Below, piece by piece: positions 8,024-16,482 of a stretch of 16,545 nt of DNA (the stretch's first letter is position 1; each line of letters begins with the position of its first letter). The stretch is from Chromera velia (taxonomy: Eukaryota > Sar > Chromeraceae): the NCBI GenBank assembly GCA_018398765.1, contig JAHBMJ010002017.1, positions 6,900 through 23,444 on the forward strand. The letters are read 5' to 3'. Position numbers and translations under genes: made by a program. The notes beneath the pieces are model-generated. The model ran no database searches. It was not told the DNA's origin and saw only the letters and a list, made by a program, of their open reading frames with translations.

Positions 8024-8500
8024 CCATAAAGCTATAGAGATTCATGCCAGAAATAATGGCGGCGATGGCTTCATAGTGCCCCGACGATAGCCGCTTTCCC
8101 GGGCCGTATGAACTTTGACTTTCCAGGGCCATATGTTGTGCAACAGCCTTTGAGATCTAAGCGCGGTCTCAAATCGTTGATTAATAATTGTACGCATGCA
8201 TTCGTGTGGATCTGATCATGCTTCCCTTTTTTGATTGAAAGCTTGCATCACGGTTTAATGAACGACCTCCCGGTCTCTCACTCATTTCTTCTGACACTCG
8301 ACCTTGCTCTATACATTAATTCCTTCAAACGTCTCACCTTAAATTAGTCTAGGTGTTGCGATGGTTTCTTTATGTAGACGGACGAGCTAGTGAGTCAATC
8401 TCCCTTTTGTCAGAATATCTTGATATGATCGACCAAGGTGGTGTGAGTCTAGGCCCTTTCGGTTGCTAGTCTCCCGACCAGCGCCACCTATCACATCATG
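8024..8500 (+). repeat. Left LTR-like repeat of the TRIM-like element
   Basis: Aligns with 8826-9299 over its whole length with one 3-bp length difference (AAT near 8186) and about 30 substitutions, all transitions in my hand alignment. Shared landmarks are GGCGGCGATGGCTTCATAG near the start and CCAGCGCCACCTATCACATC at the end. Confidence 0.9.
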
Positions 8501-8825
8501 TGGTGCCGGCTCCATCGAGAAGGAGTATAAAACTCCTTGAAGTTGGTAAAGGCAGTCGACCCGTGCTCAAGCAGAAAGCACGTCGTTGCTAAACCCAAGT
8601 TGTTCGAGAAGGAGCGCTGCATATCGCGATCTCTTCTCTCTCCGTTTTCCTACAGTTTTCGATCAATTTTCGTTTCTTTCTTGTGCGTGCATTTTCTTCT
8701 TATAAAGAGAGAAATCCATGTAAAGCTACAAGCTTCTCTCCTACCTCTCCTAGCTCTTTGACTGCTTCCTTCTCTGGTGGTTCAGTGCAAGACTCAGTGC
8801 GCTACCGCTGTAGAGAGGGAAATCC
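8501..8825 (+). other. Core of the TRIM-like element
   Basis: Begins with a candidate primer-binding site (TGGTGCCGGCTCC). Next is a perfect 7-bp inverted repeat AAGGAGT/ACTCCTT at 8520-8538 with ATAAA between the arms, so TATAAA lies within it. A CT-rich middle follows, then AGAGAGAAATCCATG at 8706, which resembles the polypurine tract plus repeat start at 8812-8838. No protein domain is seen; the 74-residue frame at 8537-8761 looks like chance. Confidence 0.5.
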
Positions 8826-9299
8826 CCGTAAAACTACAGAGATTCACGCCAAAAATAACGGCGGCGATGGCTTCATAGTGCCCCGACGACAGCCGCTTTC
8901 CTGGGCCGCGTGAACTTTGACTTTCCGGGGCCATATGTTGTGCAACAGCCTTTGAAATCTAAGCGCGGTCTCAAATCGTCGATTAATTGTGCGTATACAC
9001 TCGTGTGGATCTGATCATGCTTCCCTTTTCTGATTGAAAGCTTGCATCACGGTTCAATGAGTGACCTCCCGGTCTCTCACTCACTTCTTCTAACACTCAA
9101 CCTTGCTCTATATATTAATTCCTTCAAACGTCTCACCTCAAATTAGTCTAGGTGTTGCGATGGTTTTTTTGTGTAGACGGACGAGCTAGTGAGTCAATCT
9201 CCCTTTTGTCAGAATATCTTGATGTGATCGACCAAGGTGGCGTGAGTCTAGGCCCTTTCGGTTGCTAGTCTCCCGACCAGCGCCACCTATCACATCATG
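8826..9299 (+). repeat. Right LTR-like repeat of the TRIM-like element
   Basis: Second copy of the 8024-8500 repeat. It keeps C or G at most sites where the left copy has T or A (about 19 of 30), so the left copy looks more decayed. Homology stops at CATCATG, where the right flank becomes TATGCATA followed by an A-rich run. Confidence 0.9.
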
Positions 9300-9966
9300 T
9301 ATGCATAAAAAAAAAAAAGAAAGAAAAAAAAGAAAGTTTCCGATCTTTTATTATTTTTTTATTTATCAACTGAAAAATGTATGATTTTCAATACAACACC
9401 CCGTGCAACACTCTTGCAATATTTGAACAACAGTTATTTGTGACAGTTCGTCTATTGAATATCATTATCATCATCATCATCATTATTAATCGGTCTATAG
9501 GCTATCATGCAATACATGAGTCTAGGACAATGCTGTATTGCCCCTTTGCCAGACCTGCATCATACAACGGGGGGGGGGCTTCATGCTAATAACTTTAAAC
9601 ACCCTGCACCTAGAAGATGCTTTCTCAATCGCTGATGCCGTTTCCTTCTGTGGGAGGAGTGTAACGACTGCAATGGAGACATTCAGGCAGTAAAGGCAGA
9701 CAGAAAGACCGGTGGGGAGGGGAGACGGGAGATGTACTTGGGAGATGGAAAAAGAACATTCAAAAGATGAGACGGGAAGAGGGGTAAGTAACCATCATAT
9801 GCATCGATTCGCAGGCCTTACTATAGAGGACGCAGACAAATGTTTTACAAGAGTTGCAGGGCCAGTATGGGTGAGTGTCTGAGTGTCAGGGTAATTTTCA
9901 TTCGTACCAACAATTCGCTTTGCGTTGCATATTTTAGGGAGGTCGAGTTGCTCGATAGCAACCACT

Positions 9967-9993
9967 TTCTCTCTCTCTCTCTCTCTCTCTCTC
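9967..9993 (+). repeat. (CT)n microsatellite
   Basis: Perfect CT dinucleotide run between TTT and TTAATTAGG. Confidence 0.95.
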
Positions 9994-10303
9994 TTAATTA
10001 GGCTCTGTCTATAATTTTAGGTCTAATTTGGCTTCAATTTTGGTTATAAGGGCATTCAGAGCCTCTCGATCTGCTCTGACGTCTAGCGTTCGGTAGATGT
10101 TATGATAAATAAATAAAAAAATCCATTAAAAAATTTTTTTCTCATCTTTTATTTTTTTTTATGTAGTGCAGAGCCTAGATAGACTATTAATAAAACTGTT
10201 AGCCTAGCTGCTAGCTAAGTTTAATCATTGTACATTGAACTGCCAGTGCAAGTTATATAGTTTATACTATAAGTCCTTCAACAGATAAGGTGAGAGAGCA
10301 GGC

Positions 10304-10582
10304 ATGTCTGCTGAGGTCTTCTGCAAAGAGTCTTCCTGCATGGAAGGGAGGAAAGTTGATGACCTATGGCATAGATTGTCGGTTTACCCTCGGTGGGCCT
10401 CCACAAAGGAGGGGTTACGGGCCATTAACTCTGAGAGACAGGCATATCGGTTGCAGGGACTCAGAGTAAATGGTAATTTGGGTGTGGAGGGAGCAGTCTG
10501 AGACCCGGGAGAGAAGGAGGCAAGGAAATTGTTGTGGGATCGCTTGAAGGCAGACCCCGAAAGCGCTATGAAAATTGTTTGA
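10304..10582 (+). pseudogene. Short broken ORF of unknown identity
   Basis: From the ATG at 10304 a frame of 65 codons meets TGA at 10499-10501, then continues open (DPGEKEARKLLWDRLKADPES...) to a TGA at 10580-10582. Composition across the stop stays protein-like: charged, with an amphipathic KEARKLLWDRL. The surrounding DNA is much more AT-rich. It may be a remnant of an exon or of a mobile-element gene. No family is recognised. Confidence 0.3.
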
Positions 10583-11110
10583 GAGCTCTGTATTTCTTTT
10601 TATTCACTTGAATCAGTTTGATGAACACTCTTTAACTTATTGTTTCTCGCTTTTTCCTCTGATTCCAAATCAGCTTCGCCGTTGAAGTCTTGCTTCAGCC
10701 TACCGTCTCTTGAAGTAGAGCTAGGATCTTGAACAAGACTTGCATGAACATGGACTGCCAGGAGCTAGGCTTTCACGGCTATAGTCATTCATTCATTCAG
10801 TAAGTGTTATACATAGGTGTAAAACTATATGCATGTGATTTCTCCTAGGATTTCTCTTAGAATCTCAGCATTAAAGAATTTAAAGTTCTTTCACTCTAGC
10901 TCCCACTGATCGACTTCGATTTTCAGACACTAATTTAAATAACTGCTGGTATAATTCCCAGGCTAATGAAGAAATAAAAACAAATCATGAAATAAAAAAT
11001 TATTTTTAGACTTATTTCAGCAATTGTATATGCACATACAACCAGCTTTTGTCTAACTTTATCCATATCTAGGTCCGTGTAATCATGTTTTCATGATGCT
11101 ACTGCTGCTG

Positions 11111-12474
11111 TTATTCTGCAGGGTCTATGCCAGTGAAGAAAGTGAGGATTGGCAAGTTCTGTGGTCTTCGCATCTCTGCTATTGTACGTGCCATGCGCCT
11201 TCTATCAGTCAAGGCCCCTGTATTGATGCCCCTCGAAATGAGAAACTGAGCGATCCGCAGCTTCTTCTCTTCCAGTTAGCTTTTTTCGTCACAAGTCTCA
11301 GCAACATAATGCAGAGCAGTCCATCCATGGTCATCTGTTGCATACAGGTCTGCCCCGTTCTCAAACAGAAGCTCAAGAACGTCTGCAGACCCGCACAGAG
11401 CTGCCTGATGAAGAATTGAACCACCGTAAAGATTTGTTGATGTAGCATTTACATTCGCCCCACAAGAAATGAAAAGCTCGGCCACGTCTGTGTGGTCGGT
11501 TGGGGCATTACGGTACAGAATGACTGTGCTAAGGAGTGGCGTCCACCCACTTTTGTTTGTGACGTCACAGTCAGCACCGCGGTCAAGGAGCAGCTGTGTT
11601 GCATCTCTGTAACCTGTCATAGCAGCCAAATGGAGGGCGTGTCCCCCTCCTTATCTGCTGCATTGATGGCTGCACCGTGTTGTAGATATAGACCGATTAG
11701 ATCCGTGTGGTTCTCTTCTGCAGCTACTAAAAAGGGCTGCCACCCGTCTTGGCTCTCTGCATTCACATCCGCCCCATAAAAGACCAGAAACTCTGCAATC
11801 TCAAACGCAATCCCTGCCATATGCAGGACAGAGTCTCCATCGGAATCCCTTACACCAACCCCTGCCCCTGCTTCTACTAAGATTTTCACTGTTTTAAGGC
11901 TCGGTGCTAGCACAGCCTTGATTAGCGCTGTTTCACCGTCCACCAACCCGTCTACATCTGCACCAATACGAAGAAGAAGGGCGAGGTCCTCCCTCTTTGC
12001 CCTTTTCTCCTCCCCCTCCTCTGCTTGAAAAAATGCATCAAGCCTCTCGTGCAGCGGATCAGCCCCAACCGGCGCAAAGGACCGAATCACCTTTCCGATA
12101 TCACACGCGAAGAGCGGTGAGAGGTCCATACAGTACCGGGCGTTCATGATCCTGTTCAGTTGCACTTTGGCCCCCTTCTTCATTGTCTCCACCTGCTGCT
12201 TCAGCTCTGCAAGGGCAGCACTCTCCTGAAGGGGCATCATAGGAGGGCCACCCGCAGCAGCCGCAGCCACTGATGGATGAGGAAGGAGGCCAGGCCCCAA
12301 ATCTAAGTCGGAGGCAGACCTGTCTCCCTCATCGTCACTGACAGGAAAGACATTGTAGGTCCCCAAAATCCTCCTCATGTTTTAGACCATCCCGGCAACC
12401 TCTAACAGACTCACGGCCACAGCCTCCAGCTCTTCCCGTACGGTAGCGAGAGCTGCTACATTTTTTATCGACAT
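11111..12474 (-). pseudogene. Ankyrin-repeat protein gene broken by two stops and a frameshift
   Basis: Read leftwards from ATG at 12474 (context GCCAAGATGT). The N-terminus (MSIKNVAALATVREELEAVA) looks helical and meets TAA at 12384-12382 after 30 codons. The same frame continues from Met at 12378 with a Gly/Ala-rich linker, a helical stretch (AALAELKQQVETMKKG) and an LSPLFACDIGKV block, then ankyrin repeats. About seven repeats are visible, with GADVN-type ends and GWTPL/GWTAL starts. Within repeat four, the frame after GDTP is lost by one missing base near 11632-11640 and resumes as HLAAMTGYRDA in the next frame. A second TAA (11278-11276) falls inside repeat seven, after which EEKKLRIAQFLISRG continues the repeat to a TAA at 11113-11111. 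Ankyrin repeats mediate protein-protein binding; the partner is unknown. Assembly errors could mimic some lesions, but three are unlikely to be chance. Confidence 0.8.
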
Positions 12475-13300
12475 CTTGGCAAGAGCAGAGCAGAGCAGTG
12501 CAAAGAGAAGGTGATAGACTGACTCACTGAATTCACTGTTGAATCCCTAAACAAGCGCTTTAGCAGGTCGAAGTCTTGACAAGCATACAGGGAGGTAGCA
12601 CTACAGACACCGTACAGTTCACTTTATATACAAATGGTAGACACAGGGCAGTAGCTAATTTTGAAGGGCATGCCTTTGTGAAAAAGAGTGAAGGTGGAGT
12701 ACGAATGACTCGGAATGAGTACGATAGGTTATAGCTCAGGAAAGCGAAGCGGGGGGCACTTACCATACAAACTGAGCCGCGGCCTATGCATGATACATGC
12801 ATACATGGAGCTTTCGTTAAAAAAAGGCCCCAGAAAGAACTGTCTCCTTGGGCCTGAAAAGCGCTGACCGACTCCTGAAGTCAATAAATTACGGAGACAC
12901 GGCATACATAACAAAAACCTCAATTAACAATTACTTGATAACATTTCAACTGGATAGATACTTGCTCAAGCCAATGAGCCATTGATTAGCTCAACCGGTA
13001 GCATTGTCTTATGGCAGAAAAAAACCCAACCGGCTGCTCAACTCTTGACGTTACTTGACGTTGACTTGAGCCTCAGGGGTGCATGATAGTGCATGCACTT
13101 TACGACTGAGAAAACTTTTTATGTACATATATTAAGCATAAGTACACAATTTGTGTGCCTCCAAAAATTCCCGTTTCCGCAATTATGTATGTGCATCATG
13201 CATACAGGAATTATTAATAAGTTGTCATTGCTATACAGCAACATGCCTGTACCAATAGACATAGTATCTTCTGTCGCTATATAACACGGCTAGCTGTTTA
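12475..13300. other. Intergenic region upstream of the ankyrin pseudogene
   Basis: Presumably held the promoter of the minus-strand ankyrin gene. GCAGA-type short repeats occur at 12482-12500, and two TTGACGT words at 13048-13063. A tRNA A-box-like stretch near 12976 has no partner B box. Open frames here are short and featureless. Confidence 0.5.
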
Positions 13301-13363
13301 ATATCTCTGTTGAGAAAGCTGAAGCAAGCGACTTTAGTAGGACCTCCCTGAACCTTACCACCA

Positions 13364-13540
13364 CTTGAAAGTTCAAGCCGCATTTTTGGATAAGCTTAAA
13401 AGTCCACACCGCAGGTGCAGATAATTTACGATGTCTTGAAAGCCAAAGCTGCATATCTGGACGGTGCCTTGAACACCTACGCCGCAAGCGTGGACGGTCT
13501 TTTGAAAAATGATGCCGCAGATAGAGACCATCTTGACTAT
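13364..13540 (+). repeat. Degenerate ~33-nt tandem repeat
   Basis: CTTGA-type anchors recur at 13364, 13395, 13435, 13468, 13501 and 13532 (spacings 31, 40, 33, 33, 31), each followed about 12 nt later by GC(C/T)GCA or CCGCA and then TGGA/AGA. In the best frame, units 3 to 5 read VLKAKAAYLDG, ALNTYAASVDG and LLKNDAADRDH. Earlier units are out of frame or interrupted by stops, so the array is not a working coding exon as it stands. Confidence 0.7.
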
Positions 13541-13559
13541 ATATTTTCAAGTGGTACTT

Positions 13560-14279
13560 AGGTTTATGGAGGTTCTTAGTAGCTGAGGCACGGAACGACT
13601 AAGATGTCAATTTTGAATCTTTTGTTCTTTTGTCTGTCAGATTCCTTCCAGATCTGATTTGTCTCGATCGTGACACGTGTTGATTGATTGTAGCATTTCT
13701 ATTTTGCTTCTTATAAAGCCCTTTTTAGAATGCAACTTGATTGCAGACTGATTTGCTTAGTCTTTTTTCCGGCTTTGATGGGCTAACTAGGTATCTTGAA
13801 GCTAAAAAAGCGTGTTTTTTTCTTTATATAGATGTCATAAAAATTCATATTTGTGTTGCACTAAAGAAATGTCACTAAATTTCGCTCTCTGTCTTGAATA
13901 TGCAATATTGAAAAGAAAATATTTTATTTAACTTCTGTCTTCTCAGGGGTGAACATGTGCACCAATGTCTTCGTCCATCCAAAAAGAAAGTGTGTTAGGT
14001 ATGGATATGTATTAGGTATAGATACAAATGAACTTAAAAAAAAACATGCATAAATATTATGTTTTATGCCATTCATTAAGTTTATTTGCAGCAAATGAGC
14101 CAAACCAATACTTTCAGGCCCTAAAAATACATAACTGCCACGTGTTCTGTGCTACTGGGCACCGCATAGAGATGGCTCGAGGCTTGGCTGGTCTGGGAAC
14201 AGAAGCTGAAGGACTGGCTAGAAAGCTCACTTCAAGATAGGCTAAAGGTTCCAATTCTCCGAGTAACACCTAGAGCTCT
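13560..14279. other. Anonymous region with one short ORF
   Basis: AT-rich. The 14028-14240 plus frame has a TTTATTTGCAG acceptor-like site at about 14083-14093, followed by about 48 open residues (NEPNQYFQALKIHNCHVFCA...GLGTEAEGLARKL). This could be a terminal exon, but there is no domain and no matching donor that I can defend. Confidence 0.4.
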
Positions 14280-14588
14280 CTACCACTCGACACGATTCCA
14301 TCTCGATCTATTTGTTACCTTCCACTTAATCTCATCGCGCATAGCTAATGCAAGAGATGTCAGAGACTGCCCCATCTCCTTTTTGTCCTGGCTTTCGACC
14401 ACAACAATTGGAATCTCCTCTGTTTTCTTTCTGATTCTGGACAGGACGGCGTGTAGAAAGAGACGCCGTATCTCCCAAGCATGGATCCGGTTGGGGACGT
14501 GCGTGTATTTGATCGCCACCACAAAAATCAATGGAACCACATAAATTGAGCCCGCTGCGTTGTTTCTTCGCGGCATGCCTGGGCACAT
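14280..14588 (-). CDS. Hypothetical protein exon with a short hydrophobic segment
   Basis: A 102-codon frame from ATG at 14588. It has a hydrophobic stretch SIYVVPLIFVVAI at about residues 13-25, then a basic amphipathic region (WEIRRLFLHAVLSRIRKK) and a valine/charged segment ending in IKWKV. The amino-acid mix is more protein-like than that of the overlapping 138-codon frame at 14332-14748, which is Arg/Pro-rich because of GC content. No family is recognised. Upstream on its strand lies the GC-rich stretch 14560-14735, which could be its promoter. Confidence 0.3.
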   Translation of the reverse strand: MCPGMPRRNNAAGSIYVVPLIFVVAIKYTHVPNRIHAWEIRRLFLHAVLSRIRKKTEEIPIVVVESQDKKEMGQSLTSLALAMRDEIKWKVTNRSRWNRVEW

Positions 14589-14764
14589 CGATTTGTTCCG
14601 GGGCCCTGGGTCCTGCGCGGCCTACTTCGCGTGGCCTTGGCCCATTGCTTTGCCTGCGGGCAGCCCTAGGCGCCCGTGGCTGGTCTAATGGCTGTAAGGC
14701 CCGCCGCCTCCCGCGGCTCCTGGCGCGCCCAAGTAGGACATCACACATGCCCCTTCCTTCACGG

Positions 14765-14789
14765 GATTCTTCCTTAAAAAGGAAGAATC
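14765..14789. repeat. Perfect 11-bp inverted repeat with 3-nt loop
   Basis: GATTCTTCCTT (14765-14775) and AAGGAAGAATC (14779-14789) are exact reverse complements around AAA. It sits between the GC-rich stretch at 14560-14735 and the candidate plus-strand exon starting near 14837, so it could be a hairpin in a 5' leader or a protein-binding palindrome. Confidence 0.8.
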
Positions 14790-14836
14790 TTATTCACACA
14801 TCACTGCCACGAGCATGCATATACAAAAGAAAACAG

Positions 14837-15098
14837 TTGTATAAGTTTGGCTCTTGAAGACTCTCTGGAGATCTACCAGAAGGTCAAGTCGGCAGAGATT
14901 GCAGAGATCGCCGTGCAGAGATCGGCCTCCCGTCTCCTCTCCAACAGGTCTGGAGGAGAGGGATCCCTCCCCTCGTCCTCTTCCTCGCCGTCGGAAGCGG
15001 GAGAGGGGGGGAAGGCGAAGGCCGCACGGGCGTTCCCCTCAGACTCGGGGGGGAGTCTTGCCAACGGTGACTTAACCGTCTCCATCCCGGCTGCGAAG
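14837..15098 (+). CDS. Candidate exon, unrecognised gene (first part)
   Basis: An open frame after AAAACAG (14836) reads LALEDSLEIYQKVKSAEI and on to a Ser/Gly/Glu-rich stretch and IPAAKK. The first 35 residues look helical; the rest is disordered. There is no in-frame ATG, so it is more likely an internal exon than a first one. GTCAGT at 15099, the same donor hexamer as intron 3 of the Mpv17-family gene, is a plausible 3' end; GTGACT near 15066 is an alternative. Neither joins the next exon candidate in phase without strain, so the model is incomplete. Confidence 0.4.
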
Positions 15099-15198
15099 AA
15101 GCGTCAGTCTGACACATCTTCACCTTCCCGTCTCCTTTTCATTCTGGCCTCTTTGTGTGAATGCCTGTCTTTCTATTCCTTTCATTCGTTTCATAAAG

Positions 15199-15357
15199 GT
15201 GCAAGACTCTTGTCCTGCTGATGATCTGTGTCCGACGCAACCTTCTACCTTCCAAGACGGACCCGGTACTATGCCTCTGAACACCCCCGGGGTGCCTGGC
15301 TATGTCCTTCAGGCCTTAGGTCCACGTCCCTGCGTTTCGCCTAGGCCAACCATCAAG
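15199..15357 (+). CDS. Candidate exon, unrecognised gene (second part)
   Basis: Preceded by CATAAAG at 15192-15198 and followed by GTCGGA at 15358, this 53-codon phase-0 segment reads VQDSCPADDLCPTQPSTF, then a Pro/Gly-rich stretch ending in SPRPTIK. Composition is protein-like and differs from the pyrimidine-rich DNA on either side. There is no domain. It probably belongs to the same plus-strand gene as the 14837 exon, continuing past the window's right edge. Confidence 0.4.
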
Positions 15358-15381
15358 GTCGGACAGGCGGCTACGATCAAG

Positions 15382-15595
15382 ATCATCCCTTCACCTTCCT
15401 ATCTCTATGCTTGCTGTCTGCAGGTGTGACTTCTCTCTGCCCCTTCACCTTTCTATCTCTATGTTTGCTGTCTGCAGGTGTGACTTCTCTCTGCTTGTCT
15501 GCTTCCCTTTGCAAGATCATCCCTTCACCTTTCTATCTCTATGCTTGCTGTCTGCAGGTGTGACTTCTCTCTGCCTGTCTGCTTCCCTTTGCTAG
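15382..15595 (+). repeat. Three tandem repeats carrying acceptor|donor-like junctions
   Basis: Units at 15382-15440, 15441-15515 and 15516-15595 share CCCTTCACCTTTCTATCTC, then TTGCTGTCTGCAGGTGTGAC and TTCTCTCTGC; the last two also share TGTCTGCTTCCCTTTGC. Each carries a pyrimidine tract, CTGCAG and immediately GTGTGA. The third ends in TTTGCTAGGTC, another AG|GT. Confidence 0.85.
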
Positions 15596-16289
15596 GTCTT
15601 GCTGATTCTGGTCAGTCCTTTGTTTAGAAAATTTTTCATGTGGCTTGGGTTTGTCTTCTCGTCTGTCATTCGATCTTTCCTTTTTCTTCTGCCGTTCTTC
15701 TCTGAGCTCATCTACTTCCGTCTCCCATTTTCCGACGTCTCTGGCCTTCCTTCAGGCTCGCTTTGCCGTTTGCGTACGCCTGTGTTTGCCTATCTACTGT
15801 TTCTATCTACTCCCTCTCCCGTCTCTTTTTCTTCTGTCTACCCTTCCCGCCTATCTATCTATTCTACCCCCCCGTTTCCCTCTTTCTTCTCGCCGCCCAT
15901 CCCATTTGCTATCTATTCCCCCCGTTTCCCTCTTTCTTGTATCCGCCCCCCATCCCTTCTGCTCTAAACTTCCATGCATTTCGTGCATTTGTGTATTATT
16001 CTATCATGCATCCATTCCTGTATTCATACAGATTCACGTTGATCGTTTTCTTGCTTTCTGGGACCTGGACGACTGTCTGCGAGCTGTGCTACGCATGGTG
16101 GGTTACTTTGATCTCTTTTGTGCTCCGTTGGCGATCTTTTGTCTCGTGTCGTTTCTTCCCCCCCTTCCCTCTTTCTTCTATCCACCCCTTCCCCTCTGTT
16201 TATCTACCCCTTCCCTTTCCCTCTTTCTTCTATCCGCCCCTCCCCCCGTCTGTCTGTATGTTGTCTCGGTTGTCAATGAAGGCATTTGA
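15596..16289 (+). other. Pyrimidine-rich, intron-like region with TTTCCCTCTTTCTT repeats
   Basis: Strong C+T bias on the plus strand. The phrase TTCCCTCTTTCTT followed by (C/G)TATCCGCCCC-type sequence occurs near 15875, 15925, 16164 and 16216. Long open frames here are Ser/Phe/Leu/Pro-rich products of the bias. The bias resembles intron 1 of the Mpv17-family gene, so this is probably a long intron of the plus-strand gene. Confidence 0.6.
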
Positions 16290-16347
16290 TCGACCCTTGC
16301 ACGCACGGTGGTTGAGCACTGAGAGAGAGCGGGAAGATTGTTTATGG

Positions 16348-16407
16348 GAAAGAAAAATTTTCCGTGGGATGCCTGCTGCGGCCGAAAGTGGATGTGCTGA
16401 AGTGAAT
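16348..16407 (+). repeat. 60-bp direct repeat, copy 1
   Basis: Matches 16486-16545 at about 58 of 60 positions (both differences T/C). Begins GAAAGAAAAATTTTCCG. Confidence 0.95.
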
Positions 16408-16437
16408 GAATGTTGCGTTCGGTATTGTTCCTCACCT

Positions 16438-16439
<2 letters not shown>

Positions 16440-16482
<43 letters not shown>

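Larger units (their letters stand above)
8024..9299 (+). mobile_element. TRIM-like mini LTR element (two ~476-bp repeats, ~325-bp core)
   Basis: Two direct repeats (8024-8500, 8826-9299) flank a core with no coding capacity. The core starts with TGGTGCCGGC exactly where the left repeat ends, the position and TGG start expected of a tRNA primer-binding site. It ends in purine-rich AGAGAGGGAAA just before the right repeat, the position of a polypurine tract. TATG precedes the left repeat (8020-8023) and follows the right one (9300-9303), a possible 4-bp target duplication. Against this, the repeat ends are CC...TG rather than the canonical TG...CA, and the primer site does not match a tRNA I can name. 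A plain segmental duplication is the alternative. TRIMs are non-autonomous and mobilised by related LTR elements. Confidence 0.6.
9300..11110. other. Anonymous intergenic region with simple repeats
   Basis: Contains an A-rich run at 9307-9336, an ATC/ATT-rich tract at about 9460-9488, a G9 run near 9570 and (CT)n at 9967-9993. The 9610-9850 segment has mixed composition and a GGGTAAGTAACC donor-like site at 9785, but no frame holds a recognisable domain. Apart from the broken ORF at 10304-10582, I see no gene. Confidence 0.6.

Noticed and set aside
8780-8815. D-arm-like sequence on the minus strand of the TRIM core (GCGGTAGCGC)
   Set aside because: The following bases do not form an anticodon stem and there is no T-arm; treated as chance.
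11492-11779. 95-codon plus-strand ORF
   Set aside because: Antisense to clear ankyrin repeats.
12970-13035. tRNA-like stretch (TTAGCTCAACCGGTAGC)
   Set aside because: The A-box resemblance is good, but the D-stem does not pair, no B box follows and no acceptor stem closes.
14332-14748. 138-codon minus-strand ORF
   Set aside because: Arg/Pro/Ala bias comes from GC-rich DNA; the overlapping 14280-14588 frame has more protein-like composition.
15645-16289. 214-codon plus-strand ORF at the right edge
   Set aside because: Ser/Phe/Leu/Pro content is produced by pyrimidine-rich repeats; better explained as intron.
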